Origin: Streptomyces cadmiisoli
GTDB taxonomy: Bacteria > Actinomycetota > Actinomycetes > Streptomycetales > Streptomycetaceae
Direction: 5' to 3'
Length of the DNA: 64,000 nucleotides
Assembly (NCBI RefSeq): GCF_003261055.1
Contig: NZ_CP030074.1
Coordinates: forward strand, 372,001-436,000
The notes beneath the pieces were generated by a model that was not told the origin of the DNA, made no database searches, and saw only the letters and a list, made by a program, of their open reading frames with translations. This document shows positions 16,348-24,725 of this stretch, in pieces (within the stretch, counting starts at the first letter, position 1; the number at the start of each line of letters is the position of its first letter). A program made the position numbers and the translations under genes.

Positions 16348-16433
16348 GCCTCTTCCCGGGCCGGCGCGTGCGGGCATGGCGCGTGGCGATCGGCGTCCAT
16401 GCGCCCCGGTGCCGCTCCGGGGCGGGAGCCGCC

Positions 16434-16928
16434 TCAGCGCGGGCCGCGTGGCGCGTGCGCGCAGTGGGTGTGGACGCGGCCGGCCCGTGCGGCGCCGCCG
16501 CACGGAGTGACCCTGTCGTACGGCACCCAGGCGTCGCCGGACTCGATCGGCTTGTCGCAGGCCAGGCACATCGCCAGGCCCGTGAGTGCGTCGTAGTGGT
16601 CGCACAGGGCCACGACGGATCTCGCGAGCCGTTCGACGCGTTCGACCTCACCGCGCAGCCCCGCGGCCTCGGGCGCCTTCAGGCGCTGCCGCGCCGCACC
16701 GACACAGGCCAGCGCTACCTTCGCGGGCACGTCGTCCGGCGGCAGGGCGTCGCAGAGGTGCTCGATCTGCGGGATGAGCCGGCCCAGTTGCCCTTGGAAA
16801 TCCTCATCGAAAGCCTTCACGATCTGGTGCCGGGGCAGGGACCGCTGATCGATGAACCAGGAGGCCTGGGCACGCAGGAGTCCGGTGGACGACGCGGGGA
16901 CCGCGGGATCGTCCCGAGTATCACTCAC
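16434..16928 (-). CDS. Uncharacterised actinobacterial protein with C-terminal Cys pair
   Basis: The 164-residue protein is helical in its first two thirds (LGRLIPQIEHLCDALPPDDV, VALACVGAARQRLKAPEAAG, ARSVVALCDHYDALTG). It ends with a compact Cys/His-containing segment: MCLACDKPIESGDAWVPYD, TPCGGAARAG and HTHCAHAP, which could hold a zinc ion. It resembles from memory the Streptomyces DUF6415-type proteins, but I am not sure. It lies downstream of the XRE regulator gene and reads in the same direction, with two palindromes between them. It may belong to the same transcription unit or be controlled by that regulator. GTG 16928 is chosen; TTG 16931 directly precedes it. Confidence 0.7.
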   Translation of the reverse strand: MSDTRDDPAVPASSTGLLRAQASWFIDQRSLPRHQIVKAFDEDFQGQLGRLIPQIEHLCDALPPDDVPAKVALACVGAARQRLKAPEAAGLRGEVERVERLARSVVALCDHYDALTGLAMCLACDKPIESGDAWVPYDRVTPCGGAARAGRVHTHCAHAPRGPR

Positions 16929-17029
16929 CAAGACCTGCCCGTCGGTGCACGGGGCGGGCGCAGGGTTCGAACCGGGCGGTGTCGCACGACATGTCGACGC
17001 TCCTTCTCAGGTCTGGGAGACGTGAGAAA

Positions 17030-17075
17030 AGAGTGACACTCTGCGCGCAAGAGAACACTCACAGTTCTGTGAGTG
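17030..17075. promoter_or_regulatory. Two palindromes between the XRE regulator and its downstream gene
   Basis: AGAGTGACACTCT (17030-17042) is a 6-1-6 palindrome. CACTCACAGTTCTGTGAGTG (17056-17075) is a perfect 9-2-9 palindrome ending two bases before the regulator's stop codon. Both contain the half-site CACTC. They could be operators for the 16434 gene, or the second could end the regulator transcript, although no U-run follows it. Confidence 0.55.
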
Positions 17076-17077
17076 CG

Positions 17078-18262
17078 TCACAGGCCGATCCAGGCCGCCA
17101 TGTGATGGAGCGTCTCGGGGGTCCGTCGTGACAGATGGACCAGACCGGAGATCGTCTCGCGGGCCGCCGGGTGATACCTGGTCTGCTCGGGTGCCAGCCG
17201 CCTCGCCTCGGTCAGGGACTTCAGAGCCGACTCGGTGTGTCCGACCTCCATCTCGGTCCGTGCTCGGTCGATGAGGAAGTGGGCCCGTCGGGACGTGGCC
17301 ATGTGCGCGGGAAGCCGGATCTCCTTGCCCTGCTTGAGTGCGTCGTCGTACTGACGCATCTCGACGGCGGCGGACATCTCATGCAGCGCCACATTGGCCG
17401 GGCCGAAACTGAGCCAGTGCACGTCCGAGGCGTCACCGATGAGCGTCGCGATCCGGCGCGCCTCCGCGATGTGCAGCATCACCGCCCCTTCGTCCTCGGC
17501 ACGTGCCGAGATGACCGAGGCACCGAGGTGCAGTTGACCGGTGACGGCCAGGGCCTCGCGGGATTCGCCGGCCTGACCGACAGCGCTGTGTCCCGCCGCG
17601 ACGAGCCGCCTCCCGATCCGGTACTCGCCCTCCCGGAAATACACGAGGGCCCTCATGTACTGCCGTACGGCTCCCAGACACGGATCGGAAGCGCGCTCCG
17701 CCGCCCACGCCATGCGATCCAGGGCGACGGAGGACAGGTCGTAGTAACCGAGCTTGACGGTGATGTCGTGCGCGGTCCGGTAGGCGGACGCGAGGGCCTG
17801 CCACAAGCGGGTGGACGGTGACGACCACGCGGTGTGGGTGAGTTCAGCGATCAGGTCGGGCAGCTCACGGGCCACGTTCCGCAGGCGGGCCGCGCGCACC
17901 TCGGCGCACATCCGGTCCGCCTCGGCCACGAGCCGCTCCGGCGTTCGCACCGTCAGGTCCGCGTCGGGACCCAGGTCGTAAAGATCGAGTGACTCCCGGA
18001 TCGGGCGCACGAGTTCGGCGAGCCGGTCGCGCTGCAAGTCGGTCAGGTACGGCTGGCCCGTCAGGATCGTGACGTCGACGTTGAGGGCCTTGGCGCAGGC
18101 CGCGACAAAGGCGGCCGTCGCGGGGCGGGCGCCGCATTCCACCTGGTTGAGGTAGCTGTAGGAATAGGGCAGCCGGACGGCCAACTGGCGCTGGGTGAGC
18201 CGGGCAAGTCTGCGCTGTTCCTTGATGCGTGCGCCCGTGTGGTCGTCGTCCAGTGGCGGCAT
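17078..18262 (-). CDS. XRE-family helix-turn-helix regulator with TPR-like C-terminus
   Basis: The 394-residue protein starts at an ATG with GGAGG nine bases upstream. Residues 10-65 form a Cro/CI-type DNA-binding domain (RIKEQRRLARLTQRQLAVRL, SYSYLNQVECGARPA). The long C-terminus is alpha-helical with repeated helices (LWQALASAYRTAHDITVKLG, RQYMRALVYFREGEYRIGRR, ALKSLTEARRLAP). These resemble tetratricopeptide-like repeats that sense a peptide or protein partner. Such regulators are abundant in Streptomyces and are often paired with small effector genes. It is divergent from the flavoprotein gene at 18379 with a 116-bp shared promoter region, and reads towards the 16434 gene. Confidence 0.88.
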   Translation of the reverse strand: MPPLDDDHTGARIKEQRRLARLTQRQLAVRLPYSYSYLNQVECGARPATAAFVAACAKALNVDVTILTGQPYLTDLQRDRLAELVRPIRESLDLYDLGPDADLTVRTPERLVAEADRMCAEVRAARLRNVARELPDLIAELTHTAWSSPSTRLWQALASAYRTAHDITVKLGYYDLSSVALDRMAWAAERASDPCLGAVRQYMRALVYFREGEYRIGRRLVAAGHSAVGQAGESREALAVTGQLHLGASVISARAEDEGAVMLHIAEARRIATLIGDASDVHWLSFGPANVALHEMSAAVEMRQYDDALKQGKEIRLPAHMATSRRAHFLIDRARTEMEVGHTESALKSLTEARRLAPEQTRYHPAARETISGLVHLSRRTPETLHHMAAWIGL

Positions 18263-18378
18263 ACCGGCCTCCGTTCTGAGCACCCACGGGGAACGGTACC
18301 CGCGCCCCCCGGCGGTTGTGGACGTTCCGTCCCGAGTCCCCCGTGAGCCGTAACGGTCGGGTGTGGTCCGATGGGCGC

Positions 18379-18957
18379 ATGACGACACCAGACCGAGTGC
18401 TGTACCTGTTCGGCTCGGCGGCGCCGCCCGTCTTCGACATCGGGGCGGTCGTGCGGGAGGCGCAGTCCCGCGGCTTCGATGTGTGCCTCGGCCTCACCCC
18501 CACAGCGTCGCGCTGGATGGCATCACAACTCCCTGAGTTGGAGCGGCTGACCGGCCGTCCTGTGCGCAGCGAGTACAAGATGCCCGGCGAACCGGACGTG
18601 TGGCCGAAGGCGGATGTCATCGCGGTCGCACCGGCCACGTTCAACACGATGAACACCTGGGCGCTCGGCCTCACGCACGACTTTGTCGTCGGCGTCGTCG
18701 CCGAGGGCATCGGCAAGCGCATCCCGACGGTCACGATGCCGTGCGTGAACGCCGCCTACGTGCAGCACCGGCAGTTCGAACGCAGCGTCGCGGAACTACG
18801 GGCCATGGGCGTCTACGTGTTGTACGGCGAAGGCGGCTTCATCCCGAACGAACCTGGTCAGGGCAAGCCGAAGGAGTACCCGTGGCACTTGGTCCTCGAC
18901 GCCGTCCAAGAGATCGCCGGGGGTGGTGGATCCCCGGAACCGCCCCCGCATTGTTGA
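18379..18957 (+). CDS. Flavoprotein (Dfp/HFCD fold)
   Basis: The 192-residue protein has the features of the homo-oligomeric flavin-containing Cys decarboxylase fold: LYLFGSAAPPVFDIGAVVRE at the N-terminus, LGLTPTASRWM, DVIAVAPATFNTMNTWALGL (the flavin/phosphate contact segment) and TVTMPCVNAAYVQHRQFERS. The family includes phosphopantothenoylcysteine decarboxylase and peptidyl-Cys decarboxylases. The PCVNAAY segment replaces the usual PAMNxxM substrate clamp, so the substrate may differ. It is divergent from the XRE regulator at 17078-18262, a pairing common in Streptomyces genomes. The reaction is unknown. Confidence 0.82.
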   Translation: MTTPDRVLYLFGSAAPPVFDIGAVVREAQSRGFDVCLGLTPTASRWMASQLPELERLTGRPVRSEYKMPGEPDVWPKADVIAVAPATFNTMNTWALGLTHDFVVGVVAEGIGKRIPTVTMPCVNAAYVQHRQFERSVAELRAMGVYVLYGEGGFIPNEPGQGKPKEYPWHLVLDAVQEIAGGGGSPEPPPHC

Positions 18958-19026
18958 AGTGTTAATCAACTTCCACCGCACATTCCGTAGCCGAATGCGC
19001 TTCGCCAATGCTAGAAATAGCCCGTA

Positions 19027-21744
19027 ATGAACCATTTGGTGAAGTTCCGACGGTTCTGGCCCAGCTCTTCAGTGGTCAGGCACGTGCGGAGCGTGGCCGG
19101 GCAAATGGTTCTCCTCCAGGTCTCGCTGGTGCTCCTGCTCGTGTGCTGCGCCGTGTTGGCGCAGCACGTGATATCGCACCGCTCGGGCAGTGACGAGGCC
19201 AAACGGCGTTCCGTCGCCGTCGCGGAGACCTTCGCCCACGCGCCGGGAGTCCTGCCCGCGCTCAAGGGTTCCGACCCGACGCGGGTGCTCCAGCCGCTCA
19301 CCGAGGCGGGACGCAGATCCGCCGGTGTCGACTTCATCGTGGTCATGGACACGAAGGGCATCCGCTACACCCACCCGCTGCCCAGCCTCATCGGGAAGCG
19401 GTTCGTCGGCGACATCGGGCCGTCCGTCGAGGGCAAGGTGCACACCGAACGCGTCGACGGCCCCCTGGGCCACGAGGTGCAGGCCGTCGTTCCCGTCATG
19501 GACCGCGACGGGACGGTGGTGGGGCTGGTCTCCGCCGGTCTGAAGAACCAGAACGTGATCAACCAGGTGGACCGGCAGACGCCCGTCATCCTGAGCACAG
19601 GAGCGGGCGTGATGGCGGTCGCCACCGTCGGCACGGCCCTCATGGGCAGACGGCTGCGACGCCAGACGCACCGACTCGCCCCGCACGAGATGACCCGCAT
19701 GTACGAGCACCACGACGCGGTCCTGCACTCGGTGGGCGAAGGGGTGCTGATCGTCGGTGCAGACCGGAGGCTGCTGCTCGCCAACGACGAGGCCCGACGG
19801 CTGCTGGGGCTGTCCCGGGAGGCCGAGGGGCGGCCCGTGACGGAGCTGTGCGGCCTCGCCGAAGGCATCCGGGAACTGCTGCTGTCCGGGCGTGCGGCCG
19901 ACGACGAGGTGCACCGCGTCGGAGACCGTCCGCTGCTGGTCAACCAGCGGCCGGCGCATCACGGCGCCGACCCCGGTGGCACGGTGGTCACGCTGCGCGA
20001 CTCGACCGAGCTCCACGAGGTGTCCGGCCGGGCGGAACTGACCCGGGAGCGGCTGGAGCTGCTGTACGACGCCGGGCTGGGCGTCGGCACGACCCTCGAA
20101 GTGGCCCGGACCAGCGAGGAACTCGCGCAGATCGCCGTACCCCGCTTCGCCGACTTCGTCACCGTCGACCTCGCCGACGCCGTCCTGCACGGCGAGGAAC
20201 CCTCACCCACGGCCACGGGCATGCGGCGCACGGCCGTGACCGGCATCCGCGACGACCACCCGCTGTACGAGAAGGGCACCCTGATCGACTTCCTGCCCTG
20301 CACCCCGCAGGCCCTCGGATACCGCACCGGGCGGGCCGAGCTGGTGGTCGAGCTGTCGGCAGCCCACACCTGGCACGCCCAGGACCCCCACCGTGCCGAC
20401 CGGGTCCTGGACTACGGCATCCACTCCCTCATCACCGCCCCGATCGAGGCCCGCGGCATCGTGCTCGGCATGGTCAACTTCTGGCGGCGCGAGCCGCGTA
20501 CGCCCTTCGACGAGGAGGACCTGCTGCTGGCGGACGAGTTGGTGGCCCGTGCCGCGGTCAGCATCGACAACGCCCGCCGCTACACACGGGAACACGCCCT
20601 CGCGGTGACCCTGCAACGCAGTCTGCTGCCGCAGGCACTGCCGGAGCAGACCGCCCTCGACGTCGCCTACTGCTACCTGCCCGCCCAGTCGGGTGTCAGC
20701 GGCGACTGGTTCGACGTCATTCCGCTGTCGGGCAGCCGCGTCGCACTGACCGTCGGCGACGTCGTCGGCCACGGCCTGCATGCCGCCGCGACCATGGGAC
20801 GACTCCGTACCGCCGTGCACAACTTCGCCACCCTGGACCTGTCCCCGGACGAGCTGCTCAGCCATCTGGACGACCTCGTCGGCCGTATCGACCAGGACGA
20901 GTCGACCACGAAGGACGCCACCGGCGTGGTGGGAGCGTCCTGCCTGTACGCCGTCTACGACCCCGTCACGCGCCGCTGCGCGATGGCGCGCGCGGGCCAT
21001 CCGGCCCCCGCGCTCGTCGACGCGGACGGCCGCGTCGGCTTCCTCGACCTGCCCGCGGGGCCACCTCTCGGGCTGGGCGGCATGCCGTTCGAGACCGCCG
21101 AGTTCGACCTGGCCGAGGGCTCCCAGCTCGTCCTCTACACCGACGGCCTCATCGAGGACCGCAGCCGCGACATCGACGTCGGCATGGAGCTGCTGCGTGC
21201 CGCGCTGGCCGACCGCGTCGACGGTTCCCCCGACCAGCGCTGTCGCGACCTGGTCACCGCGCTGCTGCCCGAGCGGCCGAAGGACGACGTCGCCCTGCTC
21301 ATCGCCCGCAGTCGCGCCCTCCCGCCCGACCAGGTCGCCGACTGGGACGTGCCCTCGGACCCGGCCGCCGTGGCGGGCATGCGCACCGCGGTGGCGGAAC
21401 AGTTGCGCGAGTGGGGCCTGTCCGAACTCGACTTCAGTGTCGAACTGGCCCTGAGCGAACTGCTCACCAACGCGATCCGGCACGCCTCCGACCCGATCCA
21501 CGTACGGCTGATCCACGACCGCACCCTGATCTGCGAGGTGTCCGACGGAAGTTGCACCTCGCCGCACCTGCGGTACGCCGCCACCACCGACGAGGGCGGC
21601 CGCGGCCTCTTCCTGGTCTCCCAGACGTCCGAACGCTGGGGCACCCGGTACACGGCCCGCGGCAAGGTGATCTGGGCGGAGTACGCGCTGCCCACCCCGG
21701 GTGGAGGGGTTCCCCGGCAGGGGGCCCGGGCCGCGGGTAGCTGA
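19027..21744 (+). CDS. Multi-domain sensor: CitA-like sensor, PAS, GAF, SpoIIE phosphatase, HATPase
   Basis: The 905-residue protein looks complete. A first membrane segment (about residues 27-48) and a second (about 190-210) enclose an extracellular sensor of the CitA/DcuS type (VDFIVVMDTKGIRYTHP, GLVSAGLKNQNV). A PAS domain follows (EGVLIVGADRRLLLANDEAR), then a GAF domain (IDFLPCTPQALGYRTG to VSIDNARRYT). The SpoIIE PP2C domain has SGVSGDWFDVIPLSGSRVAL, VGHGLHAAATMGRLRTA, MARAGHPAPALVD and LVLYTDGLIEDR. The C-terminal anti-sigma-factor-like kinase domain has LALSELLTNAIRHA (N box) and EGGRGLFLVSQTSERW. It probably couples an external ligand to a partner-switching pathway in which phosphatase and kinase domains oppose each other. 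Confidence 0.92.
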   Translation: MNHLVKFRRFWPSSSVVRHVRSVAGQMVLLQVSLVLLLVCCAVLAQHVISHRSGSDEAKRRSVAVAETFAHAPGVLPALKGSDPTRVLQPLTEAGRRSAGVDFIVVMDTKGIRYTHPLPSLIGKRFVGDIGPSVEGKVHTERVDGPLGHEVQAVVPVMDRDGTVVGLVSAGLKNQNVINQVDRQTPVILSTGAGVMAVATVGTALMGRRLRRQTHRLAPHEMTRMYEHHDAVLHSVGEGVLIVGADRRLLLANDEARRLLGLSREAEGRPVTELCGLAEGIRELLLSGRAADDEVHRVGDRPLLVNQRPAHHGADPGGTVVTLRDSTELHEVSGRAELTRERLELLYDAGLGVGTTLEVARTSEELAQIAVPRFADFVTVDLADAVLHGEEPSPTATGMRRTAVTGIRDDHPLYEKGTLIDFLPCTPQALGYRTGRAELVVELSAAHTWHAQDPHRADRVLDYGIHSLITAPIEARGIVLGMVNFWRREPRTPFDEEDLLLADELVARAAVSIDNARRYTREHALAVTLQRSLLPQALPEQTALDVAYCYLPAQSGVSGDWFDVIPLSGSRVALTVGDVVGHGLHAAATMGRLRTAVHNFATLDLSPDELLSHLDDLVGRIDQDESTTKDATGVVGASCLYAVYDPVTRRCAMARAGHPAPALVDADGRVGFLDLPAGPPLGLGGMPFETAEFDLAEGSQLVLYTDGLIEDRSRDIDVGMELLRAALADRVDGSPDQRCRDLVTALLPERPKDDVALLIARSRALPPDQVADWDVPSDPAAVAGMRTAVAEQLREWGLSELDFSVELALSELLTNAIRHASDPIHVRLIHDRTLICEVSDGSCTSPHLRYAATTDEGGRGLFLVSQTSERWGTRYTARGKVIWAEYALPTPGGGVPRQGARAAGS

Positions 21745-21890
21745 GCGGTACCGGTCGGCGCGAATCGACGAGGCTTCGTCAAACGGTTTTAGAAAGGCCT
21801 GTCACAACCCTGGACAACCTGCTGATCACCAACCGATGCTTCTCGACAGTCACCACGGGACGGGGCCGTGAACTGGAGCGGAGTATCCAC

Positions 21891-23387
21891 ATGATCAGAC
21901 GCAGAACCCTCCTGGCCGCGACGGGAGCGGGCGTCCTCGGCAGTACCTTGGCGACCGGTACGGCGCGCGCCGACGCGACGATCACCATCGACCCGTCGGC
22001 GAACCGGGGTGTCTGGGAAGGGTGGGGCACCTCGCTGTCCTGGTGGGCGCGGGCCCTCGGCGATCAGGACATCTTCGCCGACCTCTTCTTCACGACCGAC
22101 TGGGTCACGTACCGCAACAAGTCGATTCCCGGGCTCGGCCTCAACATCGCCCGCTACAACGCCGGTGCGAGCAGCTGGAACCAGACCGCGAGCGGCGACA
22201 GGATGGTCGTCTCCAGCGGAATCCAGCCCTGGAAGCGCATCGAGGGATTCTGGCAGGACTGGACGAGCGCGAATCCTTCGTCCTCGGCGTGGAACTGGAA
22301 CGCCGACGCCAACCAGCGCGCCATGCTGCTCAAGGCGGTCCAACGGGGTGCGATCAGCGAGCTGTTCGCGAAGTCCCCGATGTGGTGGATGTGCAAGAAC
22401 CACAACCCCTCGGGGGCGCAGCAGAGGTTCCAGGACAACCTCCAGGCCTGGAACCAGCGCGATTACGCCTACTACCTGGCCACCGTCGCGTCGCACGCCC
22501 GGGAGAACTGGGGCGTGGACTTCGTGTCCGTGGAGCCCTTCAACGAGCCCTCCGCCGAATACTGGCATGCGGGGAACGTGCAGGAGGGCTGCTACACGAG
22601 CCGAGGCCTGCAGAAGACGCTGCTGTCCCACCTGCGCACCGAACTGGACAACTACGGTCTGACGGGCACCAGGATCGCGGCATCCGACGAGACCAGCATC
22701 ACCCATGCTCTCGCGACGTGGGACGCCTTCGACGCGCCCACGCGCGCTCTGGTGGACCGCGTGAACGTCCACGGCTACGAGCAAGGTACGCCGCCTCGTG
22801 CGCAGCTGTACCAGAAGATCGTCACCGACGCGGGCAAGGGCCTGTGGAACTCCGAGACCGGCAACGGCGACCACGCGGGCTTCTCGATGGCCCTGTCCAT
22901 CCTCGCGGACTTCCGTGAACTGCGTCCGACCGCCTGGGTCTACTGGCAGGCGATGGACAACAACCCGAACTGGGCCATGATCGACTACACGCCGCCGACG
23001 GGGACGGGCGTCACCCCCACGACACCGGCACAGCCCGGCTACGTCAGGCCCAAGTACTACCTGATGGCCCAGTTCAGCCGGCACATCCGCCCCGGCATGA
23101 AGATCCTCGCAACCGGTGACCCGATGTCCGTGGCGGCGCTGGACGAGAAGACCGGCAAGCTGGTCATCGTGGTCGCCAACAGCGGCAGTACGCTCCAGAA
23201 CATCACGTTCGACCTCTCCCGCTTCTCCGCGGTGACCGGCCGCCCGGACGGCGTGGTGCCCCGGTGGAACACCGGCGCGGGCGACTCCTACACCCAGCGG
23301 TCCACGACCCTCAACGGCAAGTCGGTGACCGTCCCGGTCAACGCGCGGTGCCTCCAGACGGTGGAAGTGGACGGCGTGGTCGCGTAG
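21891..23387 (+). CDS. Secreted GH30 glycoside hydrolase, endo-beta-1,6-galactanase-like (copy 1)
   Basis: The 498-residue protein has a Tat signal peptide (IRRRTLLAATGAGVLG to ARA). The catalytic barrel starts WEGWGTSLSWWA, with NIARYNAGASSWN typical of GH30. The acid/base Glu lies in SVEPFNEPSAEYW, and the nucleophile is probably the Glu of LWNSETGNGDHAG. A C-terminal beta-sandwich (NITFDLSRFSAVTG, TVPVNARCLQTVEVDGV) completes the family architecture. Closest described enzymes, from memory, are the Trichoderma and Streptomyces avermitilis endo-beta-1,6-galactanases that cut arabinogalactan side chains. A paralogue lies at 50773-52302. Unlike the other secreted hydrolases here, no TGATAA...TTGC motif was found upstream. 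Confidence 0.85.
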   Translation: MIRRRTLLAATGAGVLGSTLATGTARADATITIDPSANRGVWEGWGTSLSWWARALGDQDIFADLFFTTDWVTYRNKSIPGLGLNIARYNAGASSWNQTASGDRMVVSSGIQPWKRIEGFWQDWTSANPSSSAWNWNADANQRAMLLKAVQRGAISELFAKSPMWWMCKNHNPSGAQQRFQDNLQAWNQRDYAYYLATVASHARENWGVDFVSVEPFNEPSAEYWHAGNVQEGCYTSRGLQKTLLSHLRTELDNYGLTGTRIAASDETSITHALATWDAFDAPTRALVDRVNVHGYEQGTPPRAQLYQKIVTDAGKGLWNSETGNGDHAGFSMALSILADFRELRPTAWVYWQAMDNNPNWAMIDYTPPTGTGVTPTTPAQPGYVRPKYYLMAQFSRHIRPGMKILATGDPMSVAALDEKTGKLVIVVANSGSTLQNITFDLSRFSAVTGRPDGVVPRWNTGAGDSYTQRSTTLNGKSVTVPVNARCLQTVEVDGVVA

Positions 23388-23775
23388 CGCGTCGGCGCCA
23401 TCCGCTCACCTCGGCTGAGCAGTTCACCTCGGTGGCCCGGGGCGACGCCGTCCGGCGTCCGTCCCTTTGGTTCCGGTTCACACGGCGAACACGGCCCGCC
23501 ACCAGCCACTTTCGTGCGCGCTCAGCCGGCGGACCACCGTCGGCCCGGTCGGTTCGCCGCCCCTTCCCCTGTCACTGGTGCGTGCTCACATGGGACATGT
23601 GCGGGCCGGCCGGTCCGCCGTCGCCGGGTGCGTGACACGCAGGCCTCGGCTCCGTCAGGCCCTCGCGCCTTCACACCTGCCGGACAGGATCCGGAGATTT
23701 GTGCGGCCCGATGTCAACCAGGACAGCCGCTCCCGCCCTATACCCGGTGAGACCCGTCCGACCGCTGGGAGCCGC
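23388..23775. other. Intergenic region before the ECF sigma factor gene
   Basis: These 388 bases contain no supported gene. The frame in phase with the sigma factor extends upstream, but it lacks conserved sequence and a ribosome-binding site. The region should hold the sigma factor promoter; I cannot identify an autoregulatory motif. Confidence 0.5.
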
Positions 23776-24282
23776 ATGACCGAAGAGGAGTTCCAGGAGT
23801 TCTACGTGCACTCCGTCTCGCGGCTCGTCGGGCAGCTGTACCTGATGACGGGTGACCTCCACGAAGCGCAGGACGTCGTGCAGGAGGCGTTCGTCCGCGC
23901 GTGGGGGCGCCGGTCGCGGCTGACCCAGGACGCAGGTCCCGAGGCCTGGCTCCGCACCGTCGCCTGGCGGCTCGCCATCAGCAGGTGGCGCCGCCGCGGG
24001 CGGACCGCCGAGGCGTGGCGGCGGCACGGCAACGGTCTGACGAGCACCGTGCCCGCACCCGACCCCGGCACGGTCGCGCTGGTCGCGGCGCTGCGCCGAC
24101 TGCCCGACCGGCAGCGGCGTACCGCCGTCCTGCACTACGTGTGCGACCTGAGCGTGGAGCAGATCGCGGCCGAGACCGGCGTGGCGACCGGGACGGTCAA
24201 GACCCATCTGTCGCGGGCCAGGAAGGCTCTCGCACCGCATCTGACCGCCGCAGAGGAAGCCGAGGACGCAGCAGCATGGTGA
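23776..24282 (+). CDS. ECF-family RNA polymerase sigma factor (SigE-like group)
   Basis: The 168-residue protein starts at an ATG with GGGAG upstream. Region 2 reads EFYVHSVSRLVGQLYLMTG and EAQDVVQEAFVRAW, giving the -10-binding helix; RTVAWRLAISRWRRR follows. Region 4 has LRRLPDRQRRTAVLHYVCDL and EQIAAETGVATGTVKTHLSR, the -35-binding helix-turn-helix. Its stop codon overlaps the start of the small membrane protein gene, which takes the position of an anti-sigma factor. Target promoters cannot be read from the sequence. Confidence 0.9.
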   Translation: MTEEEFQEFYVHSVSRLVGQLYLMTGDLHEAQDVVQEAFVRAWGRRSRLTQDAGPEAWLRTVAWRLAISRWRRRGRTAEAWRRHGNGLTSTVPAPDPGTVALVAALRRLPDRQRRTAVLHYVCDLSVEQIAAETGVATGTVKTHLSRARKALAPHLTAAEEAEDAAAW

Positions 24283-24701
24283 CCGAACCACGCGACGAAG
24301 CGGTCGCCGCCGCACTCAAGGCCGTCGCGGCGGCCGGGGCGCGGATGGCCGTACCCGAGTCGGCCGACCGCATCGTGGCGCGCGGCGTCCGCCGCCGACG
24401 CCGCACGGTGGCCGCCGCCGCTGCCGTCGCCGTATGCGTCCTGACCAGTACGAGTGCGATCGCGGCGCTCTGGCTGCGCCCCGACCCGCTGCCCACGCCC
24501 ATGGCCCCGCCCCCGACGCTCCACGGCTCCTCGCCGGCACCGGGTTCCTCGTTCCCCCTCTCCGGGTCGTTCTCCACGAACCCGGCGCGGTCCGGGTCCA
24601 CCGCTTCCGCACCAGGCTCCCCGACGCCCACCGAAACCCCGACCGGTGATGCCTCTCCCTCGCCCGGCACCACGCCCCCCACCGGTTCTCCCACGCCGTA
24701 G
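24276..24701 (+). CDS. Small single-span membrane protein coupled to the ECF sigma factor
   Basis: The 141-residue protein overlaps the sigma factor stop codon. It has a short cytoplasmic N-terminus (residues 1-46), one membrane helix (TVAAAAAVAVCVLTSTSAIA) and a Pro/Ser/Thr-rich extracytoplasmic tail with runs such as SPTPTETPTG. The position and topology are those of a regulator of the sigma factor. However, no zinc-binding HxxxCxxC motif is visible in the N-terminus, so it is not a classical ZAS anti-sigma factor. The tail is low-complexity and may be a cell-wall spacer. Confidence 0.72.
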   Translation: MVTEPRDEAVAAALKAVAAAGARMAVPESADRIVARGVRRRRRTVAAAAAVAVCVLTSTSAIAALWLRPDPLPTPMAPPPTLHGSSPAPGSSFPLSGSFSTNPARSGSTASAPGSPTPTETPTGDASPSPGTTPPTGSPTP

Positions 24702-24725
24702 CCGACCCGAGAAAGCCCCCCACCC

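Noticed and set aside
21781..21890. TGATAA...TTGC motif upstream of the first GH30 gene
   Set aside because: The region was read for it on both strands; only TGATCACC-like sequence was found and the TTGC half is absent.
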